DNA of 64,000 nucleotides from Asterias rubens (taxonomy: Eukaryota > Echinodermata > Asteroidea > Forcipulatida > Asteriidae). Shown piece after piece: positions 11,600-24,016 of the stretch. The notes under the pieces were generated by a model. That model worked only from the letters and a program-made list of their open reading frames with translations. It did not search any database and was not told the origin of the DNA. Made by a program: the position numbers and the translations under genes. Numbering within the stretch: the first letter of the stretch is position 1; every line of letters begins with the position of its first letter. The stretch lies in the NCBI RefSeq assembly GCF_902459465.1, contig NC_047073.1, forward strand, positions 744,001-808,000, given 5' to 3'.

Positions 11600-11790
11600 A
11601 TGGTTTTCGTATCGTATAGTAGTTTCTTTTATCACCTGCCACGTCTACGACCCCGGTTCGAATCCCGCTGGGGCACTATGCGGGTTGGGTTTTCAGTCCC
11701 TGTCTTAACTGCGTGGGTTTCCCTAAGAAATAGTTCTCTGTGGTTTTCCCACCACATGTACAAAACTAAAACTTCGTTACTAATATATTT
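11600..11790 (+). mobile_element. tRNA-derived SINE, 'CCCACATCTAAAAC' family (copy 1)
   Basis: A box-B-like motif CGGTTCGAATCCCGC is followed by a conserved body (TTTCAGTCCCTG..TTAACTGCGTGGG..TTCTCTGTGGTTTTCCCACCACAT). The same body occurs at 23,611, 46,985, 50,950 and 59,435, so this is a dispersed SINE and not a tRNA gene. Confidence 0.65.
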
Positions 11791-13927
11791 AATCGGTGCT
11801 AGATTTCAAGTGTTAAAAATGAGTTTAAAATACCTATTTATTTTATTGCTTGATTCGTACAATTATAACAATAGTTACGGAACTCAACTTAATTTGTGTA
11901 GGTTCTAATAAACTTATATTAAAGATGTGCATACAATAATATGTTTTAAAATCAAGACTCAAGAAGTAGTTGAGAAAGTGCCATAATTTCTTAAGGTGCT
12001 CGGTAAGGGGGAATGCGAAATAAACAAACCGTAACTCAAAGTTAGCCTCGCGGGCTTTTGGAGGTTTTAATGGTAAAATTATTCCCAAATTGAGGTATAT
12101 GACGTCCTTAGCAACACCCTTATCAACAGCCGTAGCCGTAGCTGTAGACGCCAATTTGGAAACGGCCTTATGGGGTTCAACCTCGTTACCACTTGTTTAA
12201 ATATTTCATTCTCCCTACTAAAATTATAGTAAAAATCAGGTGGGTTCGGTGAAATATTCATACCGTTGGGCAAATGTTCGAATCTGTTGACTAAAACAGA
12301 ACTAGATATCAAGAGCACTGAACAAATGTGCCCTTAAAAATTCTTCAAATACTTAATACTACACGAATTCAAAGACAAGTGTCTTGGACAACTTTCTGTT
12401 CTAAAAAGGCAGGGTATCCCTTTGGCAATTACACTGATAGTTAGTGTGCATAAAAAACTACTTGGCAAGAGCACTACTGGAGCGCTCCTAATATTGTTAG
12501 AAACGGCACCCTTTAAATCTGAGAATGGCTTTAGGCTTGAAGCCTTTCCCAGGCATCTGAAAATTACTTGCCACCAGAGTGGTTGACAATAAAACTTTTT
12601 AACATTTTCAAACCCTGCCTTTAAAAGTTAGGGTCATAGATTAATGTCTAAAACTCTAAATGCGATTCATGCATAAATCGTTTCTGAGATGTCTGAGGGC
12701 TGGCTGGTGTCCGTTCGAGAATGCTGCAGCCATCAATGATGCGGTTGGTACCCGCTGTCACCTTGCTAATTATGGATTGATTTGACACGCTTGTGAAAAT
12801 ATTGCGACTGTTTTTTGTTTTTTTGTTGCAGTTTTTCAGCTAAAACTGTCAAATGTTATTTACCTGTCTTTGTAAAACTACGCTGTAACACAAGCTATAT
12901 GACCCTACCTTTATCACGCGATGAAAGCAAATTGTGATCAGAATGTCAATGTTTGGTGAAATTATTAATAACAATGAAACTTGTTTACTTTAAGTTGTTT
13001 TTTTTTCTTTGGGGGAACCTACGATGGATGCAAACAGCGTTGTCTGAAATAAATTATCATTATTATTATATTCTCGCTTTCACTTTGTTCCCCATTATAT
13101 TATATATTTTATACGACTATACTTGATTCACATACTATTATAATATTATAAGATTAAATATATATATATTTCTTTTTTAATTTTACACACATTTTACGAT
13201 GAAAAAATAAACGTTCGTCAGCCTTTTGTTCGTACTACCTTACCAAATCTTCAGCCATGGCATAATCATCTCTCCTGAGATAAATGTTTAAACAAAACAT
13301 GTAAAAAAAAAAAACGAAGGAAGGAAAAATTTACTATTTTGAAAGCGAAGTAATTGCAGCTTGAAAAAATTTGCGTCACACTCAGGCACTCGGGCTCTTC
13401 CAAGGAAAAACATCCCAACTCGAATTTTATTTGTTACTAATCATTTAAAATTCTGAATGCATGATGTGCATTGATATGAAAATAATGTGTCATATCTTGG
13501 CCTCCTTGTAAAACACTTTCGTTCCGTATTTATGGCCAAACAACTCATCTGTTTTTCTTAACATGTAATATTTCAAATTTGGCGGTTTTGCCGATGTGCT
13601 CGCAATGGCTTAGACAAAGAAAGGGAGATCAGGGTGCATGGATCGGAAAAAGGTCGAGTGCTCGAAGGTCGAGGGCATAAAGAATTGATGAAAGAAAAAT
13701 TAAAGCTCAAATGAAGCGTAAAAATTGGTACTTTTAAAATTATCTAAAGAAATAGAAAGTGTTTTTACCATCATGGTTTCATCTTTTAAAAGACTTTGCC
13801 CGTCCTAAAGTTACTTGTATCAGCTGCTGATTTTGATTTCAAAGTCACGTTTACCGCAAAGATGAGCCTTATGTGATGAAAATCGATGAAGAATAGACAC
13901 CCGATGTTTGAAAAAAAACGAGATATA

Positions 13928-14060
13928 TACACTCTAAAAAATATATCAGTCAAAACAACGCTAAGTAGTCGTATGAGACATGATTTTGACTAACTTGCAT
14001 CAAAACCATGCCCCTTATGACCAATTAGCGTTGTTTTGACTAATATATTTTTACAGTGTA
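13928..14060. mobile_element. 133-bp TA-flanked MITE (copy 2)
   Basis: This is the same element as at 1,919-2,051, carried along in the second array unit. Confidence 0.75.
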
Positions 14061-14894
14061 TGCTAACCTAGAACCAAACACCGGTTAATTCTACATGCAG
14101 TGTAGTGGACAGATGACCTCATTAAATAAAAAATTGTGTTGCAGTTATGTCCCTCTATGGGCGAAGGGACTCATAGCTTGTGGGGATTCATTAAGGCTTA
14201 GCTAGAAGGCATATGTGTTGGTTAGAAATAGAAACTTGAAGACTTTTCTCAACAGGATGCTGAATATAAAAAATTAACCATGCTTAGGTGAAGTTACTCT
14301 ATAGCAAGGCTATATTAACCAGCCAAAACACAGTGATGTTCATTATAAGTTTCTCGTTTCAAACTAATCGACGCTAAAGGAATTCTGTTGAGCAACAATT
14401 TTCATAGAAAGGAGACTGTGCAAGTATTTTTTTTATTTAGGGCCTACTATAATATTGGTAATACAAACAAAATGCGGCAGCAGTATAGCTAAACGGGTCA
14501 CTTAAATGGTCAAAGTATAAGCCCATGAAAAAATATAAAAAATCACAATCAAGTTAAAGGTAAACAAATTACAAAACCCTCATTAAAACATATGTCTTGC
14601 ACATAAATCATTCTGAATGTTGAGACACGTTGTTTCCTTGATTTAGTAGGAATGTTGGAATGGTCTCATTAAATGAGTGAATACGAATGATTATAAAACC
14701 GTACAGTAAAACACATCAAGTGGATTTGTCTGCTGTCGCATCATTGTAAACAACATGTTTGTTTCGATGTCTCATTTATGTCTAAAAATACAAGTTCACC
14801 TTAAACAGGTTTCTTACAATGCATGGCATAACACTCTTACATGAGGAAATTGTTCATCACATTATATAAAATTTAAATTAACTGAAATTCTTAC

Positions 14895-14961
14895 CTTGGC
14901 CGTAAACCTTTCCGGAAATAAATATCATGGAAACCAAAATCAGCACAACTGACGACCTCAT
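14895..14961 (-). CDS. orphan signal-peptide exon (copy 2)
   Basis: This is an identical copy of the exon at 2,885-2,951 in the second array unit, with the same ATG, hydrophobic core and GTAAG donor. No downstream exon was identified here either. Confidence 0.35.
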
Positions 14962-16143
14962 TTTAAAGCCACCTTTATATAACTGGATCCAAGAAATACA
15001 ATTTATGTTCTTTTGCGACCCAACTCACAGCAAGACGTGTTGCTGAAACAGGTTGTATTTTCACTAATTCCTGAGCCTGCCCAGTTGCTGTTTCGGTTTG
15101 AATGCGGAACTGTGGGTTGCAAGTTCAGTGCTGGTACATTAATGCAAGCTATATACCGGTACTAGTTTTCTTTTGTGCATATTAATATTAATCTGGAGGG
15201 AGGAGTATGTCTGTGGATTGGACTTTGTACTGTTGACGGGTACAGATAAAGAATATATTTATAAAACAATTATCTTGATCAACTTTAAGACATACATTTT
15301 CTTTAATTTGAATGTTTTAATTACCTTGGACGCTTTACATTCGAATTGGTTTAACTTAAAAATTGTGTTAAACAAACATCAAAAACATATTCAGTAAGTA
15401 GAGCTGGGGCCTTATTATGAAGTTATATTTTTCCAAGCTGACCTCAGTGGCAACTAATTGTACATCAGTACTTGTAAGCACAATGTATACAAAGATCGGG
15501 GTCCCTGGTTTAACGGTTTCATGGTAAAAGAGAAAACGACAGTTTTGCACAAATGGAAGCATACTGTGATGCATGCTGGGATGGACCCAACATCATGGCT
15601 ATGCTAACCATGATCAAAGAATCGGCGCTTGAGGGACTCAGAGAATATATACTCACGTCAAGCTTACAGCTAAGCAGGGAATTTCTATATGCGCGTTTGT
15701 ACTCCACGTTACATGGAGGAAGAAGTGTAGAAATTCGGCATTTACCCTGTAAGCGAAGAATGGTGATCGCAAGCGCAGAATTCAGCAGTCGGTAAGCAGA
15801 GTCATAATATTTAGGCCCCTTTAAAAAAACGCAACGGTACGTGTTTGTACGCTCTGAGTTCAGTGGGGGCGCTGTGTTAGGGTGTGATTCAAGGGGCTCT
15901 ATTGCGTCACACGCACGAAGATGTACGTGGTTTACGTTTAAATGGCATTTTTATGTATACGCGCGCACAACACCAAAGCAAAGTAAAATTTTACGTTTCC
16001 ACCTGTGATATCACAATACCATGAACATTTTTCTGTTGATTTGTCTCTTCTTTTAAACTGAAATCTGCAAAGAATGTGTTCCCGACCGACCATATTTCGT
16101 TCTAAAGGGCAACCACACACACGTTGGATCGGATAACCTGAAA

Positions 16144-17746
16144 ATGGCTGCCGCGAAACTTAGTCCTCGTTACGTTGCACACCTTCGGGATATTTGGGGA
16201 GCAGCATGTGGGGGTGTCGTGCGTGAGATGTGCGGATACAATGTTGCGTTTACCCCGGTACCACTCTTATCACAAAACGGTCGAGACTGCTTGCCATTAC
16301 AGGTAAATAAGAAAATTAGCACATTGTAGCCTTCAATTCTGGACAAAACATTTTGCTTTCAAATACTGTATTATTCAATAAAGTTTCAATTAAAACCTAC
16401 ATTTATTCCCATACTTCATGAAAACAGTACAAACAATAATTTATAAAGGAATAACCAAATAAATAAGGCTATTTTACAAGACAGAGAATATTATAAAGTA
16501 TGGAGAGGCATCCTCTCGAAGCCGAAGCTTGTGTTGAGATGCCTGATGGACTGACAAAATACTGCTTGACAAATGTTTGGCTAGGCAAACATTGAGTTGG
16601 CCACCAGTCACAAACATAACGTACTGTTTCTGTTAAGCAATACATGTTGTGCTTATCAAGTTGTGCTACACCCTTTATGAAATTTGGCCCAGTTTTAAGT
16701 TTTATTCAGACTGTTTTACTAATCGTAGCAACGTATATTATTGACCAAACGTTGCTCCGCATTTGGCTTAGCGTAAATTGTTTGCTCAGCCAAAAATAAA
16801 AACGTTTGGACTATACAAACTGAATCTTTGAGTGATTTGAAGTCATGGCTTCTAATCAACTTCAGCTCACAGCAAATTATTTGATTGCTTGCAGGTCTTT
16901 ACTGATGTTCAGTCTTTAAACTCCGGGGCTGTTGTAAAACTTGATCACACTCAGAAACGAATTCTCGTTACTGCGCACGACAGGAAGTCTGGACTGGTCG
17001 CAAGTATTAATCAATTTCGAAGGTAAGCTATATGAAGGGCCCAATTTCATAGAGCTGCTTATATTAACCAAAAACAACTATATTAAGTCACACTGCAGCG
17101 ATAACGAAAACGATAACGATCACGACGCGACCGCATTCTATTGGTTAAATTGCTCCTAGTACACACACGCTCATATTCAACCAATAGAATGCGTTCAATT
17201 TGCGTCGTGATCGTTATCATTTTCGTTATCCCATCATTTCTTTACCATGTCAGGCGTTATCTAAGTCGAGAACGACCAAGACATTCTACTGAAGAAACCA
17301 CCCTACTTGAAGAGATTTCGCTAATGAGCGGCCCCAATAACTTTGAGATACTTCAAAAATCGAAATGTTTTCTTGGACAACAACAAGACACAAAACCCGA
17401 TGGCGGGTACCAGACCACCTTTAAGCTAGGCATCTACAACGTGCGGATTCGCAAGGTGGATCCACGGAAACTTTTGAACTGCAGGATAGAATCAACATCT
17501 CCGGTGGCCAGACTAACCAAGAAGAGAAGGTTTTACATGGTCTACGAGACACACGTAGCAGAGAAGGTCACGTGTCACGCTAAGTTGTCTCAGATCAACA
17601 CTGACAATGACGCCATTAAAGAAACTTCGCTAAAACAGTGCCCCTTGGTCTTCCGGTTTGTGGAGATACGAGTAGACCGACAGGGTGTTGTGAACGACAT
17701 AAGATTCAACGTGACACGTCATAAAACCAAGTTAAAGGTCGTGTGA
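16144..17746 (+). CDS. gasdermin-like N-domain protein, copy 2 (3 exons, 259 aa)
   Basis: This is the second array copy, with exons 16144-16302, 16895-17022 and 17254-17746 and the same splice sites. Compared with copy 1 it has one replacement (Asp13 to His) and two silent changes in exon 3, and no frame break. Both copies therefore look functional. As in copy 1, the frame ends directly after the last strand of the gasdermin N-domain and no inhibitory domain follows. The start ATG (GAAAATGG context) was chosen because it opens the only frame that joins exons 2 and 3 through good splice sites. It could instead belong to an unrelated family with chance resemblance; a profile search would decide. 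Confidence 0.57.
17095..17230. mobile_element. GATAACG fold-back MITE in gasdermin-like intron 2 (copy 2)
   Basis: This is the same fold-back element as at 5,085-5,220, in the second array unit. Confidence 0.7.
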
Positions 17747-17863
17747 CTTTAATCCGCATCTTGTAGGTTAAAGGGTCTGTTTTTGGTATTGACTTTGAAA
17801 ATTAATGGCAACACAAACTCAAGTGGTAAGAAGTACAGCAGCTTTGGAAAGTATAATGCATTT

Positions 17864-17869
17864 AATAAA
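17864..17869 (+). other. poly(A) signal of gasdermin-like gene, copy 2
   Basis: This is the same AATAAA as at 5,854, 118 bp after the copy 2 stop codon. Confidence 0.45.
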
Positions 17870-17984
17870 ACATTTCACTTCGAAGTACTACGGTTGTGGA
17901 CAAATATTTCACAATTAGTCCAAACAAATTTGAATACAGATTGTGTTTTCTGATAAGGATTATTCCTGAATAATTGTTGACTAC

Positions 17985-18191
17985 CATAAATGGCCGACCT
18001 TGTTAGTTTGCACAGTAAAGGAAAACCACGCAATTTCGAGGCAAATTAATGTGTGGATCATTGTATTCTACTTTGAAAACATATTTCCAACCACACTATA
18101 CATGTATTTTATTTAAAAAAACGGTTACAAACGCTTTCTATAGACCAACTCGTCCGATCCAAGGCAACGTGTTCCTTTAAGAAACAGCGCC
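17985..18191 (+). mobile_element. half of a large fold-back element (copy 2)
   Basis: This is a second-unit copy of the half element at 5,975-6,181. Confidence 0.6.
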
Positions 18192-18473
18192 TCTGAAGTA
18201 ACGGAGTTTTTGAGAAAGTAGTAATTTCTCACTAAAATATTTGAATTCGATTTCGAGACCTCAGAATTAGATCATTGGGTCTCTAAATCAAGCATCTAAA
18301 AGCACACAACTTGTACAACAAGGGAATTTTTTCTCTTCCATTAATCTCTCGCAACTTCGACGACTAGTTGAGCTCAAATTTTCACAGATTTGTTATTTTA
18401 TATGCATAGTTGAGATACACCAAGTGAGAAGACTGGTCTTTGACAATTACCAATAGTGTCCAGTGTCTTTAAG
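18186..18473 (+). repeat. truncated dispersed 'GGCACTGGACAC' fold-back repeat (copy 2)
   Basis: This is a second-unit copy of the repeat at 6,176-6,463. Confidence 0.65.
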
Positions 18474-19149
18474 ATTCAAGCAATCGAACGGTTCCAAAAG
18501 CCAAAGGTATTAGGCCTACCTTTAAAGCTCCAAGTACCGGCAGTATTTTTTTGGAAAAGACCCGGTTGCGCAATCCTCGACAGTATGATTCTCTTATGAG
18601 TGTCTTCATCAAACTACAGCTTCATTCTGAAGGACAAAGTGTTTTCGTCAACAACATGGGGGCCTTTTCGAAATCAATCAACTGCCGCTGTGGCTCTTGT
18701 TTAGACTGTCATCGTAAGCATTCAAGATCAAATAAGGCTTGGTTTGGAGCTGAGGCCGATTTCATGCTTTCGAAAAAATCTTTAGAATGAGCCGATTGTT
18801 GCTCAACCTCGTTATCATAGTATCAACACAAAGAAAAACAAAATTAAATGAAATTATACATTTCTTGTTTTCTTTATTTTATATATTTCTCAGTAAATAT
18901 TTCTTGTTTTCTTTATTTCAATATTTCTCAGTAAATAAAACTTACTGCACAAAAAACTTGTTGATAAATGTACCTTTAGAAATTAATTCACTTCAATTTT
19001 AAAACTAAGAAACTTTCAACTTCAAGTCATTAAAAAAATAACGCACATTGTCCCTGAAAATATCAAAATTCGTTTAAAGTGTAGTAAAAATTCAAAATAT
19101 ATTTTAAAAAGCTTTTTGTAACCGTTTTTTTTTCTTTTGGGTAGAAATA

Positions 19150-19264
19150 TTGTAATATGATAATGTATATATTTATCAATCATTAAGGTTTTACATCTTT
19201 CGAGTTCATTGTAATATGATAATGTATATATTTATCAATCATTAAGGTTTTACATCTTTCGAGG
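19150..19264. repeat. two tandem copies of a 55-bp segment (copy 2)
   Basis: This is the same 59-bp-period pair as at 7,139-7,253. Confidence 0.85.
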
Positions 19265-20413
19265 ACAGTACAGACCTCGTTGAGAATTTAAATCAATACA
19301 AATAAACTGTTTAAAATGTTTGAGAGCTGTAATAACCTGAACAACTAAATGACAATATTAAGTTTTTGAGCTTATGTGGCAGTCTTGTCCAATTACATAA
19401 AGCCTGTAAGAAAAGAACTTACTAAGCATGCCGAAAAGTATAGCTCAAAAGAAACAGTTTCCCAGCCAAACTTAAATTAAGTTTACATATCTGCATTGGT
19501 GTCCCACTCATACTTTTGCTTCGCAAAGAAGTTTGTCAAGCAATATTTTCTGCTTAACAGCTTTATAAAAGTGAGCCATGTGACCATGAATATGCAAATT
19601 AAAGTAGATTCTAATAGTCAATATATTCCTGCCATTGGCTGCTATTGCTGCAGTCAAACAATGGACGCGCCAAACACAGCTCTCAACCAATGAAATGTCT
19701 TCCTTTGACCTCAGTGAGGACGCCGTTTGGGATTGTGACGTCTTATGCTTTTTTTTTTTTTCAAGTCTGGGTTTACAAGACAAAGTGTTTTCACAAGATG
19801 CCTTGTACGTTCTTTAGTGTACTTATAAATCTCTTAAAATGCATGTTTTACTCAACATTATGAAACCTGTTATGTTTTATCAATGACTAGTCGAAAGCCA
19901 GTAATTAATGGTTCCGTTATTTCATTTGTCTACTTCTCTCTTCAAGCCGATTGCAAATCAACTTTCAGCTAAGAATCGCATTACGTTATGCTTTTTTCCA
20001 TAAAGAGTGTAAATAAATTATATAGATCTAAGAATTTCTACAAAACAAAAATGTAACTGTGAATAAAATCAAAGTCGAGATAAATTATTCAAGATGAAAA
20101 TATTACACAAATTAAAAGAAATAATTTGCTGTTATTCGATGCATTGGTAAGAATGTGGTCAGACACGTGCAAATCCCTCGGAGTTACCAGCTTTCTAAAG
20201 GTGACGCCCATCACCAACAAAAGTAACACACATTAAGGAAAATCACATTATGCTGTTACAAGTCAAAACTTTAAACACTTACAAAGTAAAGTTAGATTGG
20301 ATCATGTATTGTCATTTTCAGAAGTTCAAACAGTTCTTTGCAATAGTCTTGGCTTCAAGTCAACAAGCATAGCACAGTTTCTTTGCAATAGTCTTGACTT
20401 CAAGTCAACACTC

Positions 20414-21040
20414 TCAACTTCGGCGAATACTCTTCAGTCTTCTCAAGAATGACAGGGATCGTTTCTGGGGCTGTGAGTCCGTTTCCACCGGCAAAGATAA
20501 GGACCGGTCTCGTGGGTTCAACACCACATTGGCGACTTGTTTAAAGAGACTGTTCACGCTGTCTGCGCTTTTGGCGTTGCATTCCACGTACCTGACGACA
20601 TCCATATAGTCAATCAGTCTGAGCTCCGCCTCGGCACTGCTTACACAACCCGGGCGTTTCTGGTCCGATTTGGTTCCGACAACAAGGATTGGCACGTCTT
20701 GTTCTGTGCGTTCGTCCCGGATCTGTTCGAGGATACAAAGAGCGTCTTCGAAGGATTTCGGGTCTTGAAGAGAATGTACTAAGAGGAATATGTGACCCGT
20801 GGAGATGTTCAGTCTCCTCATGGCAGGGAAATCATAGCTTCCCGATGTATCCAGGATTTCCAGTTTACACTTCTTGCGGCCCTGCCACGCGTAGCCAATG
20901 TGAATGTCATCTACCGTTGGCTTGTAGGTTCTTTCGATGTCACCTTTAAGGAACATGGATATCAGAGCTGACTTGCCCACACCCGTAGAGCCCAAGACGA
21001 CTAGACGGTAGGAGTCAGAATCTTCAGATCCCTGCTTCAT
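20414..21040 (-). CDS. Ras-family GTPase, RASD/Rhes-like, copy 2 (208 aa)
   Basis: This is an intact second copy of the GTPase. The one replacement I see against copy 1 is Tyr78 to Asn, just after FPAMRRL in the switch II region, the segment that contacts regulators and effectors. All nucleotide-binding motifs and the CAAX-free basic tail are the same. It is intronless and oriented opposite to the gasdermin-like gene of the same unit. Confidence 0.85.
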   Translation of the reverse strand: MKQGSEDSDSYRLVVLGSTGVGKSALISMFLKGDIERTYKPTVDDIHIGYAWQGRKKCKLEILDTSGSYDFPAMRRLNISTGHIFLLVHSLQDPKSFEDALCILEQIRDERTEQDVPILVVGTKSDQKRPGCVSSAEAELRLIDYMDVVRYVECNAKSADSVNSLFKQVANVVLNPRDRSLSLPVETDSQPQKRSLSFLRRLKSIRRS

Positions 21041-21150
21041 GGTGCTTAAGTTGTATAGATGAAGTCTACCAATTAAGGTGCTCTGAGACAGGTGTTTGTC
21101 TTATCGGAGGATTTTCATCTGAATGGCTCTATCTTAGTTGAGACTTCATC

Positions 21151-21157
21151 TTTTATA
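21151..21157 (-). promoter_or_regulatory. TATA box of RASD-like gene, copy 2
   Basis: This is the same TATAAAA as in copy 1, 111 bp upstream of the ATG. Confidence 0.4.
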
Positions 21158-22026
21158 CAGAAAGAAACTCCAAATTCGTGCGTCACACTGAACAACTACA
21201 ACTACCAATTACACAGTAAGACTTCTACATTGCAGAAAGTGCAAAGGGCCTTGAGCACTCCTGGAGGTGACTATGCAACTTCATTTAGAAATAATAGTAA
21301 GACAAAAGTTCTCCAATAAGCCGTATGTGCATGGTAAATTTAGATATCACGTGTCCTAACTTCTCACTGAGCTATATCGCATTTAAAGATCCTTATTGGA
21401 ACATAGCCTGATAACGCTATTACCATGAGAATTAGCTTGGATGAGAGAGTCTTCCACCTATACAGTCACTATTAACTTCGTAGCCCCGTAGAAATGAACA
21501 GGTTAACATCCAATACACCCCACATTCTTAGATATTTTAGTCGCAAGTTGGATTTGGGGTATTTTCTTGCTAACACTCAGCATGAGACATTTGTTTTGGG
21601 CTCTGTGGCTTCAGTGAACCTTTCAGAGTTTATGTACACCATATTAAAACAAGTTAAAGAGCAGCCAGTACAGTCGCGTTCGTGTGAATATATTGGCATA
21701 CCACGTCCATATTATGTTGTTATGTGCTGCAACCGGTAGGAAATACTTTATGAGCAGTTACACAGATATATCGGTTTTACATGAGAGGGTCACCGCGTAT
21801 GTTGAGTACTTATATAATACGTAAAGAGTGTAAACATGGGATGGAGGAGGATGGTCCAAAAAGAGGGCGCTATCAGAAGTAGTTTGTATACAGTTAATCA
21901 TGTGTGGGGTGGGAGGGGCGTATTTCCGGGAGGCCACATCTCAAATCCCACAATATTTTACATTCCCAAAACACGTCGGTCTAATTGATTTGTAATGGAC
22001 ATAATGGACGCATCCTGATCAGGAAA

Positions 22027-22122
22027 TGGCAGGGGATTGACCAGGGACAGATCAGAGGTCTCATTGAGAGTATGAGAAGACGACTCCTTGCCGTTCAGGA
22101 CAATGATGGAGGACACACCAAG
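22027..22122 (+). pseudogene. Tc1/mariner-like transposase C-terminal remnant (copy 2)
   Basis: This is a second-unit copy of the remnant at 10,017-10,112, with the same GGHTK ending. Confidence 0.65.
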
Positions 22123-22862
22123 AATGGAGGACAGGATAACAGCAGTTTTAGAGTTAAAGATACGGCAATTAATTTCATGGTCATGTAAACGAAACGAGTT
22201 TGTGTCTTTTGTCTTGATTTTGTCTGAGTGTGATGCTTATGTGAGTTCCCTTTTGGAATTGGGGTGAATAGGGGCTTTTGCAACTTTTGAAATTCGACCT
22301 TAAGCCACTCAAGTGTCCATAAATCCACCAAACAACATCGTAGCGCAATACAAGATGTGTCAAAACGTGCAGAAATTAACGGTGAATAGAAACGAACAAT
22401 TTATTTTTTTTATACTATTTCAGATTCCGATAAATCTGACCATTTGTAAGTGTTTAGATACTTTATTGGCGCAGTTTACGTTAAACTAAACTAGTTGACC
22501 ACAACAAATCTCTCCAACGTAAAGCTCTTCATGGTTGGGGTCACTATTGATCCAGGAAGTTGAAATAATATACTTGCACAGTCTATAAATGGACCTCTAT
22601 TGACGTTATCAATCCTTGAGCACTGAGTCTACGAAAAGGCGCCCTCCTCAAATGACGTCACATAAACTACAATAACACATGCACACGTGTACGCGCTGTA
22701 CATGACTCTCAGCCAATGATCTCCTTCCACGCTTGCACGTTTTACAAAGATTGCGGCCAATGCAAGGGGTCTATTTGGGACTACATGTCTGTGTAAATCA
22801 AATACGGCCTTGTTTCAAAATTGGGGGGATGTTGGCATACCCATGGAATTCAAACATTTTGA

Positions 22863-23000
22863 AAGGTCAAGAAACCCTTTTTGCAATTAAGGAGACATAC
22901 GATCAGACTGAGGTTGCATACTTCATTGAGGACACACATTCGACCAAGGGATGGTCCAGATGTGAATTATCTGGTTTATCTTCACTGGTATTCCTGCGAG
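22863..23000 (-). pseudogene. decayed 3' end of a CARD/coiled-coil/UBL gene (copy 2)
   Basis: This is a second-unit copy of the remnant at 10,853-10,990. Confidence 0.65.
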
Positions 23001-23610
23001 GGTTTGAAATAAATACGTGGAAATTACGGGGCCACGCGCATGACAATTTCCGGTTTAATTTGGTGCTCGCAATGGGCCGGATATGGTGTAACCCCGCCCC
23101 ACCCCCACCCTCACTCCATGTTGTCTTCATTGTGAATATAACTTACGTACAAGAGGAAAATAGTCTATACGGGAATCATTTTATTCTTTGCATCTAAATC
23201 TTCACTGTCGTGGTGCTTTTCAATTGGGAATTTTGTTTTCTAGATCGTATCAAAAAGGGGCATCCTTAAAAACAAATATCAGGAAACATTTTGAAGATTG
23301 AAATTCTATGCCTTCAGAAAAAGACAAAAATGCACACGGGAACATTATACATTTTCCCGGATTCCCGGTCATGATGGGCCCTGACCAATTTCTTGGTCAG
23401 TATGACTAAACAATGTGTCAAAGTGACCCCTAAATGGGTCCAACTGTCGCAGGGAGTTAACATTTTAACCGGTCGTGTTAGCCTGACCCAGAAATCAGGC
23501 CCTATGTGAAATCGGGCCATGGAAGAGTTCACTCCTGGGTTCCCTAAAACAATCATGAAACACGATTGAACCATTGAGTGAACCTAACTGACGAACCATT
23601 GCGGAGGTTT

Positions 23611-23801
23611 ATGGTTTTCGTATCGTATAGTAGTTTCTTTTATCACCTGCCACGTCTACGACCCCGGTTCGAATCCCGCTGGGGCACTATGCGGGTTGGG
23701 TTTTCAGTCCCTGTCTTAACTGCGTGGGTTTCCCTAAGAAATAGTTCTCTGTGGTTTTCCCACCACATGTACAAAACTAAAACTTCGTTACTAATATATT
23801 T
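23611..23801 (+). mobile_element. tRNA-derived SINE, 'CCCACATCTAAAAC' family (copy 2)
   Basis: This is a second-unit copy of the SINE at 11,600-11,790. Confidence 0.65.
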
Positions 23802-24016
23802 AATCGGTGCTAGATTTCAAGTGTTAAAAATGAGTTTAAAATACCTATTTATTTTATTGCTTGATTCGTACAATTATAACAATAGTTACGGAACTCAACT
23901 TAATTTGTGTAGGTTCTAATAAACTTATATTAAAGATGTGCATACAATAATATGTTTTAAAATCAAGACTCAAGAAGTAGTTGAGAAAGTGCCATAATTT
24001 CTTAAGGTGCTCGGTA

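Larger units (their letters stand above)
1..12005. repeat. 12-kb tandem array unit, copy 1
   Basis: The sequence starting at position 1 recurs almost base for base at 12,006 and again at 24,017, so the window opens inside a direct tandem array with a period of about 12,005-12,011 bp. This copy carries a gasdermin-like gene (+), a RASD-like GTPase gene (-), an orphan signal-peptide exon, MITEs, a Tc1-like fragment and a remnant of the neighbouring CARD gene. The left edge of the array lies outside the window, so the copy number is unknown. Copies 2 and 3 share bases that copy 1 lacks (for example near 428-435 and 1,593), so those two are the closer pair. Confidence 0.95.
12006..24016. repeat. 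12-kb tandem array unit, copy 2
   Basis: This is a full-length second copy of the unit, offset 12,005-12,011 bp from copy 1. Differences are rare: single-base substitutions, homopolymer length changes (for example an extra T near 12,822) and 1-bp indels. Both genes of copy 1 are intact here. The high identity means a recent duplication, recent gene conversion, or a false duplication of haplotypes in the assembly. Confidence 0.95.

Noticed and set aside
22733..23197. 154-aa open frame in copy 2
   Set aside because: A single substitution removes the stop that ends it at 97 aa in copy 1, and it runs antisense over the CARD gene remnant.
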